A stretch of 64,000 nt of DNA from Legionella quinlivanii. GTDB taxonomy: Bacteria > Pseudomonadota > Gammaproteobacteria > Legionellales > Legionellaceae. This document shows positions 1 to 9,756 of the stretch, piece by piece; positions within the stretch are counted from its first letter, which is position 1; each line of letters begins with the position of its first letter. Location: NCBI RefSeq assembly GCF_900461555.1, contig NZ_UGOX01000002.1:1-64000 (forward strand). The letters run 5' to 3'. The position numbers and the translations under genes are program-made. The notes under the pieces are model-generated. The model was not told where the DNA came from, did not search any database, and was given only the letters and a program-made list of their open reading frames with translations.

Positions 1-1
1 T

Positions 2-1606
2 GAATCCAATCGCGCGAGTTTTCAGTGCATGCAAAATGCCATTGATGCCGGTTCCCATTCACCATTTCGTTATTATTGTTTATGACATGCCGTATTACCA
101 CAGTAAAAGCTTACTATCTTTGCCGCTTATTGAGCGTAAATCGCTACTAAAAGCAGTACTTCGCCAGGCACCAAGTGCTATTCGCTACAACGACCATATT
201 ATTGGCGAGGGCCGTGAGGTGTTCGCCAATGCCTGTCGTTTGGGCCTTGAAGGCATTGTGTCTAAATTAGCGGATAGCCCTTATCAGACCAAACGCAGCA
301 AAAGCTGGCTTAAAATCAAATGCGTCAAACGCCAAGAATATGTTATCGCGGGATTTACACCGCCGCAGGGGGCCAGGCGTTATTTTGGCTCTTTATATTT
401 AGGGGTTTTTAATGAGAAAGGGAAGTTGGAGTACAGCGGCAATGTGGGTACGGGGTTTACGGAAGCTTCGTTAAAAACAGTTTATCAGGCATTACTGCCG
501 CTGGTTATTGAAAAAAATCCCTTCACCACCAATCCACCGGGTTGTCGCACCGCCACTTGGGTTAAACCGGAATTAGTCGCTGAGGTGGAATTTAGCGAAT
601 GGACTAAAGAAAGTAATTTAAGGCATCCGAGTTTTAAGGGGCTTCGGCGTGATAAGACCGCAAAGACGATTCACCGGGAAGAAACGCTTACGGTCTCGTT
701 GCTTGAAAAGGTAGTACCTGAATCAGCGAAGCCATCTGAAAAATCCCGCGTTCGTCTGAGTCACCCGGAAAAACTTCTTTACCCAGAGGATGGGATTAGC
801 AAACAGCAGCTGTATGATTACTATGAAGCGGTGGCTGAATGGATGTTGCCCTTCATTCGGGAACGTCCGCTCACCTTGTTACGTTGCCCTGAGGGCTATC
901 AGCACTGTTTTTATCAAAAGCATCGAACGGCTTCTTCAAGCCCTGCCTTAAAACCGATACCCATTCAAGACAAAAAAACCCGGCAATGGGAGGACTATCT
1001 CACGGTGGAGGATGAAAAAGGGCTTTTAAGTTTAGTGCAAATGGGGGTATTGGAAATTCATCCCTGGGGCAGCACCATCGCTCACCTGGAACAAGCGGAT
1101 GTTATCGTCTTCGATTTAGATCCAGCCCCCGATGTGGCCTGGAATGAAGTAGTTCTTGCGGCTCAAACCGTGCGCCATTATCTCAATACAATGCAATTAA
1201 CCTCCTTTGTAAAAACCACCGGTGGCAAGGGCTTGCATGTGGTTGCCCCCATTCTCCCCGAACACGATTGGGATGCGATTAAACGATTTACCAAGGCCTT
1301 TGTCCAAACACTGGAAACCATCGCACCTGACCGTTATGTCAGTAACATGGCCAAGAAAAAGCGCCAAGGGAAAGTCTTCATCGATTATTTTGCGCAACCA
1401 ATGGGACACCACCGCCATTGCCCCTTATTCTACCCGAGCCCGCCCAAAAGCGCCGGTGGCAGTGCCGCTTCATTGGGATGAATTAACCGACCAGTTTGAG
1501 GATACGTTTTATACCCTTCACTCATTACTGAAACGGCTTCACACTTTGCGAGAAAAACCCCTGGCAGTCTTTTTTTACGCTTCATCAATCCCTGGATTTG
1601 GATTGA
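2..1606 (+). pseudogene. ligD: ATP-dependent DNA ligase LigD, partial and frameshifted
   Basis: This is the C-terminal part of a LigD-type NHEJ enzyme; the 5' end lies outside the window. The second half of the ligase domain (about 36-690, with the EGIVSK motif and the SKSWLKIK lysine region) is followed by the primase/polymerase domain (about 750-1480, with VFDLDPAP and KTTGGKGLHV). Three frame changes are visible. Bases 2-85 read SFQCMQNAIDAG in one frame and then run into a stop, while the continuation DMPYYHSK is in another frame. At 1388-1391 a run of four T replaces the three expected for IDYLRNQ, so the product continues in the frame reading TTAIAPYSTRARP. Near 1553-1558 a further shift would restore a normal tail ending at 1606. 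Either the gene is dead or the read has homopolymer errors. No Ku gene is in view. Confidence 0.8.
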
Positions 1607-1659
1607 AAAGCGGATTGTACCCTTTGTATCTGATTGCGGTCTTTGCACTACTGGCTTGC

Positions 1660-1944
1660 TTAGTCACTTAGAGCAAAGAAGGAGGCTTCCTCGGTGTCCG
1701 GTGACAATAGAAGGGTTTCGCATTGTTCAATCAATGCCTTTAAGGCCTCTTCTGCGGAGGGAAATGTTTCTTCTGCTTTTAAGTGGCGGTCGTAGTCAGT
1801 TCTATACAGCGCGTGACCTGATTCACCGGTTATAATCTCTTCGATGCGTTCTTTTTGAATTGAAATATCCAGTGGAAATGTGCCCTCATCGGCATCGTGC
1901 TGTGCTTGTGAAAGCCAGTATACTGTATCACCAATGCTTAACAT
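1660..1944 (-). CDS. Hypothetical 94-aa protein, paralogue of the next gene
   Basis: A small acidic soluble protein of unknown function. It begins MLSIGDTVYWLSQAQHD and is preceded by a good Shine-Dalgarno sequence (AAGGAG about 8 bases before the ATG). Its N-terminal half matches the neighbouring gene at 2060-2296 (GDTVYWL/GETVYWL, then FPL.I.I.KE.I..I), so the two are tandem duplicates with diverged C-termini. No signal peptide, membrane segment or catalytic motif is visible. Its position beside ligD and an SRAP gene is suggestive but does not establish a DNA-repair role. Confidence 0.6.
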   Translation of the reverse strand: MLSIGDTVYWLSQAQHDADEGTFPLDISIQKERIEEIITGESGHALYRTDYDRHLKAEETFPSAEEALKALIEQCETLLLSPDTEEASFFALSD

Positions 1945-2059
1945 CCTTGTTCTCCTTGTTATGGAAGCGTTTCTTTGCCTAAACGCTTGTCTTGATAGTG
2001 CCGACCTCGATTGAATTACTGCATTCGATAAAAATTGGAAAGTCGTTGCGTCGGATTGC

Positions 2060-2296
2060 TTAAAGCGCCATCGCTTGTTGCTTTAAAGCGTTCAATGCGT
2101 CTTCTTTACATTTAAATACCTCATCCAGGCCAAAAGCGAAACGGGCAGTCACGATAGGATTTTGATGAGGGGTATGCGTGCGAATGTCTTGGATAGTCTC
2201 TTTTACAATCGCAATCGATAAAGGGAATAAACCAAAATCTGGGGTGTGTTGTTTCTGGCCTAGCCAGTACACGGTCTCGCCGATTTGCCATTCCAT
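2060..2296 (-). CDS. Hypothetical 78-aa protein, paralogue of the preceding gene
   Basis: A short protein beginning MEWQIGETVYWLGQKQH. The ATG at 2296 is preferred over an in-frame GTG six bases upstream, because an AAGGAG ribosome site is correctly spaced for the ATG. It shares the pattern GETVYWL then FPLSIAIVKE with the gene at 1660-1944, so the pair arose by tandem duplication. Function is unknown; the C-terminus ends in an alpha-helical, alanine-rich stretch. Confidence 0.6.
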   Translation of the reverse strand: MEWQIGETVYWLGQKQHTPDFGLFPLSIAIVKETIQDIRTHTPHQNPIVTARFAFGLDEVFKCKEDALNALKQQAMAL

Positions 2297-2402
2297 AGAC
2301 ACTCCTTGTCTTTAAAAAGGAATTTTGCGGTACAGATAATGGTGGCTTAAACGCGAAAGAAAATCCAGTGCATGGATGTTTGAAATTGTAGGGCCTCAAA
2401 AA

Positions 2403-3098
2403 TCATTCTGTCATGGAGGCATCAGTCGGCAGAACTTCAATGCAATCGTCCCCCTTATACAGTGCGGAATTCATTTTAGGCGTCACGGGATGGCAGACGA
2501 GCTCAACCGACTGTGGTTGATGGAGTAAGTTACTCACTTCCTCAGTGGAAAACGGGGCAGGGGAGAGCCATTTTGCTTGCTGGGTCTCGTTTAAAAACCA
2601 GGGCATTCGGTCATGGAGTTGACTGACCAGTTCATTGGGCGAGGTGGTCAGTAAGCAGCAGGAAGGAATAATCAGGTCTGGCTCAGGTTCAAAGCGCTCC
2701 CAAATGGCAGCGACCGCTAAAAGGGCATTGTCTTTCTGATGAATGTAATAGGGTTGTTTGACGGTTTTATTGTCTTTAGGGTGATGCTGCCATTCAAAAA
2801 AACCATTCATAATTAAAAGGCAGCGCCGGTATTTAATCGCTTGTTTAAAGGCCGGCTTTTCGGCGGCTTGTTCAGCGCGTGCATTAATGAGCAGCATTGA
2901 TTTTTTGCTTTTCGCATACCAGGGCACAATGCCCCAGCGCATTTGCACGGCCTTTAAGCCTTCTTCAGTGGGAATAAGGCAAAGGGCGGCCTCCGTTGGC
3001 GCGACATTGCGACTTTGGGGTAAAGGCTCAACCGTTGTGACTTCAAATTGCTGTTTTAGTTTCTCGATATCGGTGTCGACAGAAAATCGGCCGCACAT
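2403..3098 (-). CDS. yedK: SOS response-associated peptidase (SRAP/HMCES/YedK family)
   Basis: A 231-residue protein of the SRAP family, which caps abasic sites in single-stranded DNA by forming a thiazolidine crosslink through Cys2 after the initiator Met is removed. The sequence starts MCGRFSVD, giving the catalytic Cys2. The other family signatures are in order: NARAE around residue 73, the GFFEW motif containing the active-site Glu near residue 100, and LHDRMP near residue 163 with the catalytic His. Length is normal for bacterial YedK (about 220). A good GGAGG ribosome site precedes the ATG. Its proximity to ligD suggests a small DNA-repair group. No LexA-like box was recognised upstream. 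Confidence 0.92.
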   Translation of the reverse strand: MCGRFSVDTDIEKLKQQFEVTTVEPLPQSRNVAPTEAALCLIPTEEGLKAVQMRWGIVPWYAKSKKSMLLINARAEQAAEKPAFKQAIKYRRCLLIMNGFFEWQHHPKDNKTVKQPYYIHQKDNALLAVAAIWERFEPEPDLIIPSCCLLTTSPNELVSQLHDRMPWFLNETQQAKWLSPAPFSTEEVSNLLHQPQSVELVCHPVTPKMNSALYKGDDCIEVLPTDASMTE

Positions 3099-3212
3099 GG
3101 TAATTCCTCCAAAGACTCTTTAATCCTAGTCAACGGTGTTTTCCTTGTCCACTGATGGCCAGTTCCACAAATACCAGAGGCTAATCTTTGATCAATTAGG
3201 ATGCCCTATAGT

Positions 3213-4187
3213 TCATCCATTATTTGGGGATTGTTTGTACTTAGTAATTAAATCCTTCAAAGTCTCTTCTAAAGTCCATTTGTGCTGAAAAGACGTTAGC
3301 GTGAGTAAGGTGTTAAGGTTAGGGCAACGTTGTTCAATATCCACATAATCGACCCCATAAGCCTCTTCATAAGGGATGTGAACAATTGTAGAGTTACTAT
3401 TTGAGTAACTTTTTGTTAATTCCGCCAGATTATTGATAGAGATTTCTCTATTATTTCCAATATTGATACTCTTACCAATACTCGCAGGAGTATTGATAAG
3501 TAAATCAAGAGCCGCTACCACATCCCTTACGTCACAAAAAGAGCGGGTCTGATGGCCATCACCAAAAACAGTAATTGGCTCATTCTCACAAGCTTGTTTT
3601 ATAAAACGTGGAACAACCATCCCGTATTGCCCTGTCTGCCTGGGGCCAATTGTATTAAATATTCGGGGTAGTATGACAGGTATATTTTTTTGATAAAAAT
3701 AGGCGTACCCGATTATTTCCTCAGTTAGTTTACTTATGGAATAAGTCATATGGGAGTTTGTAAGAGGTTTCAAATTTAGGGAACTACTTTCGCACAGCCC
3801 TTTTGAATCACCATAAACAGCAGATGAGGAAACAATGACCGTAATAGGTTTTTTTTGAGCCTTATCGATTGCCTGTAGCAAATGGTTGCAGGCAATAATA
3901 TTATTATTTATTACAGCGATTGGATCATGTAAGACTTTAAACATTCCAACCGATGCGGCTAGATGGAAAATCACATCTGCCCAACTCACTGTATCTTGCA
4001 AGTTTGGCCAAGTCAATAAATCGGTTTTCTCAAATGTAAATGAATGATGCTGTTTGAATTCATTGATATTTTCAATTTTTCCAGTGTCTAAATTGTCAAC
4101 GCATACAACCTTATGCCCTTTTCCAAGATAGTATTGGGCAAGATGAGAGCCAATAAAACCGCAGCCACCAGTGATTAGTATGTTCAT
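3213..4187 (-). CDS. NAD-dependent epimerase/dehydratase (extended SDR)
   Basis: A 324-residue extended short-chain dehydrogenase/reductase of the nucleotide-sugar epimerase/dehydratase group. The Rossmann motif GGCGFIGSH lies at residues 7-15, with VCVDNLDTG (cofactor acidic residue) near 30 and the catalytic YSISK near residue 150 preceded by SSSAVYGD. The C-terminal half keeps the PRIFNTIGPRQ and FGDGHQTRSFCDVRD motifs typical of GalE/UDP-glucuronate-type enzymes acting on UDP- or dTDP-sugars. The exact substrate cannot be read from sequence. It is monocistronic with no other polysaccharide gene nearby, so a surface-glycan role is only a guess. Confidence 0.85.
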   Translation of the reverse strand: MNILITGGCGFIGSHLAQYYLGKGHKVVCVDNLDTGKIENINEFKQHHSFTFEKTDLLTWPNLQDTVSWADVIFHLAASVGMFKVLHDPIAVINNNIIACNHLLQAIDKAQKKPITVIVSSSAVYGDSKGLCESSSLNLKPLTNSHMTYSISKLTEEIIGYAYFYQKNIPVILPRIFNTIGPRQTGQYGMVVPRFIKQACENEPITVFGDGHQTRSFCDVRDVVAALDLLINTPASIGKSINIGNNREISINNLAELTKSYSNSNSTIVHIPYEEAYGVDYVDIEQRCPNLNTLLTLTSFQHKWTLEETLKDLITKYKQSPNNG

Positions 4188-4246
4188 CTAGAATCCTTAT
4201 TTCTTGGAACTATTTTAAATGCTGCTTATGTCAATATTGCTCTGGA

Positions 4247-5359
4247 TTATAGGCAATGAAGCTGTTGAGAGCGAACTTGATTTTTTCCGCTTTTCTTTGC
4301 TTCATACAATGTTTTATCGGCTACTGAAATGATTTGCTCTACGTCTTCCTCTGGGCAGCTTGGGGACACACTCACGATACCAATACTCAGTGTAGTTGCA
4401 TTCGACACTTCAGATTGAACTTTATTTTGTAATTTCTGGCATACTAGAATAGCGTCCTCCAGTGAGGTGTTCGACAGAATAGTAGCAAATTCATCTCCCC
4501 CAATCCGAAAAGAAGTATCATTTGCTCTCTGGGCAGAATTTTTTATGGCTGCAGCTAAATTCTTTAAAAACAAATCACCTGAGGGGTGGCCATAGTTGTC
4601 ATTAAGTCGTTTAAAGTCATCAACGTCGATTAACACCAAGTTAATTGGATGATGATTGCGTTTGGCTCTAGCAAACTCTTCACTTAGTCTTTGGTCAAAA
4701 TATCGCCGATTATAAAGGCCCGTCAGTGAATCGGTGATAGATAAACGCTTGATTTCAATAAGTGCTTCCTCTTTTTCTTTGGTTAATCGAATAGTGTTTT
4801 GTAAAATTTTAGATTGGGATTTTGCTGTAATGAGTAACATGAGAACAAATAAAGAGAACATCGTCGCTAAAATACTGTGATTAAATCCACCCAACCAATA
4901 GTTGTAAACGATTAGAGGTAAAAACATCGGTAATAAATACGCACAGTAGGCAGGAAGATAAACGGATAATGATGCGAGAGCTCCTGATGCCATTCCCCCG
5001 AGAACCAAGGTTATGATATTTTGGTTCATTTTTAAAAAGTAAGGATAAAATACTAGATAAGAGCTCCCCCACAAGGCACCCATTAGGAATGTCAAGGCCA
5101 TAAAGATGTGTAGGGCTCGCTTTTGCTGAGGAAGATAACGCTTTGATTTAATACAATACTTACTATACAGCAAGCGTACTATGCTTAAAAAGATGACAGC
5201 AAGTAACCAGGTCATCACCCAATGAAGTGGTGCTTGTCGGTAGAGTAGATAGAAGGATATCAATACCGATAATAAGCCATTGAAAGGGATTGACCTAAGA
5301 GAGCTTTCCAGTAATAACAAAAAGCACTCGTCTTGTAGTGGAGAGCGATTTGGTTTCAT
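4247..5359 (-). CDS. Membrane-bound diguanylate cyclase (GGDEF domain)
   Basis: A 370-residue protein making cyclic di-GMP from two GTP. The N-terminal half (about residues 20-190) is a block of hydrophobic helices, at least five or six, forming an integral-membrane sensor. The C-terminal half is a complete GGDEF domain with DSLTGLYNRR near residue 210, DVDDFKRLND and the intact active-site signature RIGGDEF. Five residues before GGDEF is RAND, a canonical RxxD allosteric I-site, so product inhibition is expected. No EAL domain is present. The ligand sensed by the membrane part is unknown. A small PAS-like gene lies immediately upstream on the same strand. Confidence 0.9.
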   Translation of the reverse strand: MKPNRSPLQDECFLLLLESSLRSIPFNGLLSVLISFYLLYRQAPLHWVMTWLLAVIFLSIVRLLYSKYCIKSKRYLPQQKRALHIFMALTFLMGALWGSSYLVFYPYFLKMNQNIITLVLGGMASGALASLSVYLPAYCAYLLPMFLPLIVYNYWLGGFNHSILATMFSLFVLMLLITAKSQSKILQNTIRLTKEKEEALIEIKRLSITDSLTGLYNRRYFDQRLSEEFARAKRNHHPINLVLIDVDDFKRLNDNYGHPSGDLFLKNLAAAIKNSAQRANDTSFRIGGDEFATILSNTSLEDAILVCQKLQNKVQSEVSNATTLSIGIVSVSPSCPEEDVEQIISVADKTLYEAKKSGKNQVRSQQLHCL

Positions 5360-5512
5360 GTTCTCTGCATTAACCTTTTTATTTTTTTAATTAATGTTAC
5401 CGATGGATTATTTTCTATTAGAGTTAACTCCTATTATCAATTATAGCCTGTATACCACCTCGTTTCTTCGGCGGTGTTCTGGGTAAAGCATGGACGAACC
5501 GAGCTATTCATA

Positions 5513-5818
5513 TCATTGTTCTTGTTCCAAAGGTTGACTCAAACAAGCTATCACAGGATGTTGTAATAAAAATAAACAAGTCGTTGCTACCCATTGCAAA
5601 ACTATAGTGTTGTGATAGGTCTTTATTAAACCGGGGGCAGAATTTTTTAAAATTTCAAAAAGTGCATGAAGCTCAGTGTAGTGACTGAGGGAAACACTAA
5701 ATAAACACTCCTCAACATGGAAAAAATCTCTATACGCTTGATTATTTAAAATCATAGTCCCTTCTGTATCACAGAGAAAGGCAGGATATGGGTATTCTTC
5801 AATGAAGTGCAAGCTCAT
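5513..5818 (-). CDS. Small single PAS-like domain protein
   Basis: A 101-residue protein whose sequence (YPYPAFLCDTEGTMILNNQAY, then DFFHVEE) looks like a PAS sensory domain with no attached output domain. No membrane segment or signal peptide is seen. It sits about 150 bp upstream of the GGDEF gene on the same strand, so it might feed a signal to c-di-GMP metabolism, but that is inference. It could also be the N-terminal remnant of a longer PAS-containing kinase or cyclase. Confidence 0.6.
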   Translation of the reverse strand: MSLHFIEEYPYPAFLCDTEGTMILNNQAYRDFFHVEECLFSVSLSHYTELHALFEILKNSAPGLIKTYHNTIVLQWVATTCLFLLQHPVIACLSQPLEQEQ

Positions 5819-5924
5819 AGTTGCTCTGGAGTAAGAGACTAAAGAATAAATAGTACTAATAAAACGAATGTTATACTAGATACACTCAATTGAATGATAG
5901 TATGGGTCTTGTACTGGTTTGAAT

Positions 5925-6341
5925 TTACGGCCTACAAGAAGCTGGTCTGTATTTATTTGCTAAAGTTCCCCCGGTGCAAGTCCAAGTCAAATCACCATTT
6001 GCATTTAGAGTAGGCGTTAATAGGATGGTACCGCCTCCGGCAGCTGCTGTATAAGTAATTGTTATCACTCCAGTATTTGCTGCAATGGTGATGGAGGAAA
6101 CGTTTGCCGTAGCGGCCGGCGAGACATACCCAGTAGCGGCTTGAGAGGTGGGAAGTGCATTTCTAGCTATTGTGGTTTCGGCGACTGCCGCTTTAGCAGA
6201 GGAGGCTAAACTTAAGCCCTCTGTCACTCGAGCGCGAATCGTATAATCTTGATAAGCAGGGATTGCAATAGCTGCTAAAATTCCTACGATAGCCACAACA
6301 ATCATTAACTCAATCAGTGTAAATCCCTTATGTTTTTTCAT
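5925..6341 (-). CDS. pilA: Type IV pilin (major pilin-like)
   Basis: A 138-residue type IVa prepilin. A short six-residue leader MKKHKG precedes the prepilin peptidase site G^[12 protein letters not shown], with the conserved Glu at mature position 5, a hydrophobic N-terminal helix and the [16 protein letters not shown] continuation. Two cysteines near the C-terminus (TWTCTGG and ASCRP) would form the disulfide-bound D-region. The reading frame is open further upstream to 6809, but that extension is only the antisense-type frame of the foreign metal-resistance DNA; the start at 6341 gives the correct leader. The insertion boundary of the foreign block lies about 120 bp upstream, so its native promoter may have been partly replaced. 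Confidence 0.92.
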   Translation of the reverse strand: MKKHKGFTLIELMIVVAIVGILAAIAIPAYQDYTIRARVTEGLSLASSAKAAVAETTIARNALPTSQAATGYVSPAATANVSSITIAANTGVITITYTAAAGGGTILLTPTLNANGDLTWTCTGGTLANKYRPASCRP

Positions 6342-6379
6342 CTCATTATCCAAATCCTGTGACACTTCCGAAGTAATCA

Positions 6380-7321
6380 TTAAAATGATAAACAGAACCA
6401 CCACGCGATGGTTCTGTGCGATTGTCTTTTTGGAACTATTTGCAACTCCCAATGTAATAATAGTACAAGGCTTGGCAACCGCTGTTTCAGCATGCGTACC
6501 AGCCAAGCCGAGACTGCCAAGCCAAGGACGATGAAGAAGTAGCGTTGCCAACCGCCCGCGCCTGCCAGAAAGCTGAATGCGGCCCCCGGATTCAGTACAT
6601 GAACGAAATTGAAGAATGGCGTGACTTCGACCTGTTCGCCATAGGCATACGTGCGGACGACGGCGAGCTTGGCGAACTGGTCGGCCATGAAGGCGCACAC
6701 GGCCACCACATACCAGACCGAGGCCGACGTGTGGCGAGCCGTCTGCCACGTGGGAGCGACAAGCGGTATCAGCCGTCCGGCAAGAACGGTGCTGCCCAAT
6801 CCTAGACACCAGCCCGCCAGCACATCAGCCGGGAAGTGCATTCCAGCAGCAATGCGCGACCATCCGACCAAGACGGCATAAAGCACCAAACCGACGCGGC
6901 CACGGCGACCCATCAAAGGCCAAAGCGCGCCGATAACTAACGCCGAATAGGTAGCATGCCCACTGGGCAGGCTGTAGTGCCGCTCATGCTCACTGATGAT
7001 GCGCACTAACTCGCCGAAGACGGCGGGCGGACGCGGGAAGTCGAGCCACAGCTTCAAGACAGTGGCGGCCAGCAAGGCCAGCAGGAAGGCGGTGCCAAAA
7101 ACAATGAGCCGATGCCAAACTGCATCAGCGCGGGCTAAATTGGTTGCTGACTTCGACCACCACCACAGACCCAGCAGCGTCAAGGGCGCTGTCCAGTAAT
7201 TGCCTACGAGGCTGAAGAACCACACCAGCGGTCCCAGCGCGGCAGGCGTTCCCGCATTGATGACCTGGAACAACGCGACGTTCAGACCATACCAGTCATA
7301 GAGAATGAATTTCCAGTTCAT
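6380..7321 (-). CDS. PAP2 phosphatase-LspA fusion, C-terminally truncated
   Basis: The start at 7321 overlaps the cadA stop as ATGA, so translation is probably coupled. Residues about 1-190 form a membrane PAP2 phosphatase with the three motifs: [17 protein letters not shown] and [12 protein letters not shown]. This type recycles undecaprenyl pyrophosphate. Residues about 200-290 match the N-terminal half of signal peptidase II (DQFAKLAVV and [15 protein letters not shown]). The part of LspA carrying the two catalytic aspartates (NxxDR and VxDF regions) is missing: after about LKQRLPSL the frame runs into local DNA and adds a foreign tail ending at 6380. The PAP2 half may work, but lipoprotein signal peptidase activity should be lost. 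Such PbrB/PbrC-type fusions are known in lead-resistance operons. Confidence 0.85.
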   Translation of the reverse strand: MNWKFILYDWYGLNVALFQVINAGTPAALGPLVWFFSLVGNYWTAPLTLLGLWWWSKSATNLARADAVWHRLIVFGTAFLLALLAATVLKLWLDFPRPPAVFGELVRIISEHERHYSLPSGHATYSALVIGALWPLMGRRGRVGLVLYAVLVGWSRIAAGMHFPADVLAGWCLGLGSTVLAGRLIPLVAPTWQTARHTSASVWYVVAVCAFMADQFAKLAVVRTYAYGEQVEVTPFFNFVHVLNPGAAFSFLAGAGGWQRYFFIVLGLAVSAWLVRMLKQRLPSLVLLLHWELQIVPKRQSHRTIAWWFCLSF

Positions 7322-9723
7322 CGGCGCAACAGCCTCAAGCCATTGCCCACGACAAGCAAGCTGGCTCCCATGTCGGCAAACACGGCCATCCACATGGTCG
7401 CGTGACCAGTGAAGGTGAGTACCAGAAACACCGCTTTAATGCCCAGTGCCAGCACGATGTTTTGCATCAGTACCTGAGCCGTCGCACGTGACAGGCGCAC
7501 AAAAGTCGGAATCTTGCGCAAGTCATCGTCCATCAGGGCGACGTCCGCCGTCTCAATGGCCGTGTCGGTGCCAGCGGCCCCCATTGCAAATCCGATGTCA
7601 GCACGTGCCAACGCCGGGGCATCGTTGATACCGTCGCCGACCATCCCGACCTTGCCAGTCTGCGCCAGTTGTTCGACCTCGCGCAGTTTGTCCTCTGGCA
7701 GCAAATTGCCCTGCGCCCGATCAATCCCGGCTTGTGTGGCAATTGCCTGCGCGGTGTGCGGGTTGTCGCCAGTCAGCATCATGGTGTTGATGCCGAGCGC
7801 ATGCAGCTCGCCGATAGCGCTCCTGCTGCTGTCCTTGATGGTGTCTGCCACCGCGATCAGGGCTTGCGCACGCTTTGTGCTCACCAGGATCACTACAGTT
7901 TTGCCTTCGCGCTCCATCGCAGCGATGCGCTGCTCCAATTCAGGTGGACAATGCCCCAGCTCTTCGAGCATCCGATGGTTGCCAAGGTGATAGGTCACAC
8001 CGTCAATGCTGCCTCGCACGCCACGACCGGGCAGTGCAACGAACTCGGCAACATCGTGTAGCGCAACCCCTTCGGCATGCGCTGCCTGCGCTATGGCTTT
8101 GGACACGGGATGGTCAGAGCGAGCCGCGAGACTGGCGGCAATGCTTCGGCTGCTGGCTGGTAGCGCATCGCCCCACGCGACGAAATCGGTTTGCGCAGGT
8201 TTGCCGTGCGTGATCGTGCCGGTCTTGTCCAGTGCCAGCCAGCGCAGCTTGCGGCCTTCTTCCAGATAGACGCCACCCTTGATAAGAATGCCGTGCCGCG
8301 CCGCCGCCGCCAAGCCGCTAACGATGCTGACCGGTGTGGAGATTACCAGCGCGCACGGGCAGGCGACGACCAGCAAAACCAGCGAGCGGTAAATCCAGTC
8401 CAGCCACGCTGCGCCCATGAATAGCGGGGGAATCAGTGCGACCGCAACCGCCACACCGAATACGGTTGGCGTGTACCAGCGTGCAAACTGATCGACAAAG
8501 CGTTGAGTAGGTGCGCGGCTACCTTGGGCAGCTTCCACCGCGTGGATAATGCGGGCCAATGTGGAGTTGCTGGCCGTGGCCGTAACGCGATACTCAAACG
8601 AGCCGGATTCGTTGATGGTGGCGGCGAACACCAGATCACCAGGCGCTTTTTCAACTGGCAGGCTTTCACCAGTGATCGGCGCTTGGTTGACCGTAGAGCG
8701 TCCTTCCAGCACTTCGCCATCGAGGGCGATACGCTCACCCGGCTTGACCCGAACCCGGCTGCCGATGGCGACCTGCTTGGCATCCTCTTCGCGCCACGAA
8801 CCATCCGGCTGCTGCACCGTGGCTTGTTCCGGGGCAAGGTCGAGCAGGCCACGAATGGCGTTGCGAGCACGGTCCAGCGACTTTGCCTCGATCACTTCAG
8901 CGAGTGCAAACAGCACCATCACCATCGCTGCTTCCGGCCAGTGACCGATCAACATGGCGCCCGTGACGGCTATTGACATCAGGGCGTTCATGTTGAGGTT
9001 GCGGTTCTTGAGCGCAATCCAGCCCTTCTTGTAGGTGGAAAGGCCGCCCGCGAAGATCGCGACGAGCGCCAGAACAACGACTGACCAATGGTTGCCGTTG
9101 TGGAACCAGTAGACGGCTTCCGCAGCCAATGCAGCCGCCAAGGAGATGCCAAGCGGCCCCCAGTTGGTAGATGCGACTGTCGATATCGCCGGCGAGGCGT
9201 TGGCTTCCTCCGCATTGAGCACTTGCGCCTCGAAGTTCAGAGATTTCAGCGCGGCCAATACTTCCGGCAGGGTGTGGGCAGCATGGCGCACGGACAGGGT
9301 GCGCTGCATCAGGTTGAAATCGAGATTGGTCACCCCGGCTACCGTGGCAAGCTTGTTGCGGATCAGCGCTTCTTCGGTTGGACAATCCATCTTGGCGATG
9401 ACCAGCTTGGTCGTCTGCTCGTCAGAAGCTTTATCCATGCGCACGGCCTGCATGCCGATGGCCTTCAAGGCTTGCTCAACCGGAGTCAACGATGGCAGTT
9501 CATGCCGCACGGCCAAGGTGCGCTGCATCAGGTTGAAGTCAAGCCCGACCACGCCCGGCAGCGCGGCTAGCTTGCTTCGGATCAGCGCCTCTTCCGTGGG
9601 GCAATCCATGTTCTCGATGCGGTAGACCGCTTGGGCCGATTCAGCCGTTAGCTGGGCTTGCGCAGGGGGCTGGCTGATCGGCACGGTCGAGCAGCCGCAC
9701 CCCTTTGAACCGCATTCGCTCAT
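7318..9723 (-). CDS. cadA: Heavy-metal P1B-type ATPase (CadA/ZntA/PbrA type)
   Basis: An 801-residue inner-membrane pump exporting Cd2+, Zn2+ or Pb2+ with ATP. The N-terminus is Cys-rich (SECGSKGCGC) and is followed by two heavy-metal-associated domains, each with an MDCPTEEA loop (residues about 37-95 and 108-165) rather than CxxC. The P-type core is complete: TGES actuator loop, the ion-binding CPC in VACPCALV, the phosphorylation site DKTGT, the SDHPVSKA motif of P1B pumps, and GDGINDAPALA. Its promoter faces cadR and shows the long MerR-type spacer. A downstream PAP2-LspA gene overlaps the stop codon. GC content is much higher than in surrounding genes. Confidence 0.95.
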   Translation of the reverse strand: MSECGSKGCGCSTVPISQPPAQAQLTAESAQAVYRIENMDCPTEEALIRSKLAALPGVVGLDFNLMQRTLAVRHELPSLTPVEQALKAIGMQAVRMDKASDEQTTKLVIAKMDCPTEEALIRNKLATVAGVTNLDFNLMQRTLSVRHAAHTLPEVLAALKSLNFEAQVLNAEEANASPAISTVASTNWGPLGISLAAALAAEAVYWFHNGNHWSVVVLALVAIFAGGLSTYKKGWIALKNRNLNMNALMSIAVTGAMLIGHWPEAAMVMVLFALAEVIEAKSLDRARNAIRGLLDLAPEQATVQQPDGSWREEDAKQVAIGSRVRVKPGERIALDGEVLEGRSTVNQAPITGESLPVEKAPGDLVFAATINESGSFEYRVTATASNSTLARIIHAVEAAQGSRAPTQRFVDQFARWYTPTVFGVAVAVALIPPLFMGAAWLDWIYRSLVLLVVACPCALVISTPVSIVSGLAAAARHGILIKGGVYLEEGRKLRWLALDKTGTITHGKPAQTDFVAWGDALPASSRSIAASLAARSDHPVSKAIAQAAHAEGVALHDVAEFVALPGRGVRGSIDGVTYHLGNHRMLEELGHCPPELEQRIAAMEREGKTVVILVSTKRAQALIAVADTIKDSSRSAIGELHALGINTMMLTGDNPHTAQAIATQAGIDRAQGNLLPEDKLREVEQLAQTGKVGMVGDGINDAPALARADIGFAMGAAGTDTAIETADVALMDDDLRKIPTFVRLSRATAQVLMQNIVLALGIKAVFLVLTFTGHATMWMAVFADMGASLLVVGNGLRLLRR

Positions 9724-9756
9724 GACAATTCCTTTACGCAGATTTCTGTATTGCTC

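Noticed and set aside
2121..2399. 92-aa minus-strand ORF
   Set aside because: It overlaps the better-supported 2060-2296 gene in another frame and has no coding character.
6342..6809. Upstream extension of the pilin frame to 6809 (294 aa)
   Set aside because: The extra residues are Arg/His-rich translation of the PAP2-LspA region in another frame; the start at 6341 gives the proper prepilin leader.
7446..9625. Many long plus- and minus-strand ORFs across cadA
   Set aside because: They are shadow frames caused by the high GC content of cadA.
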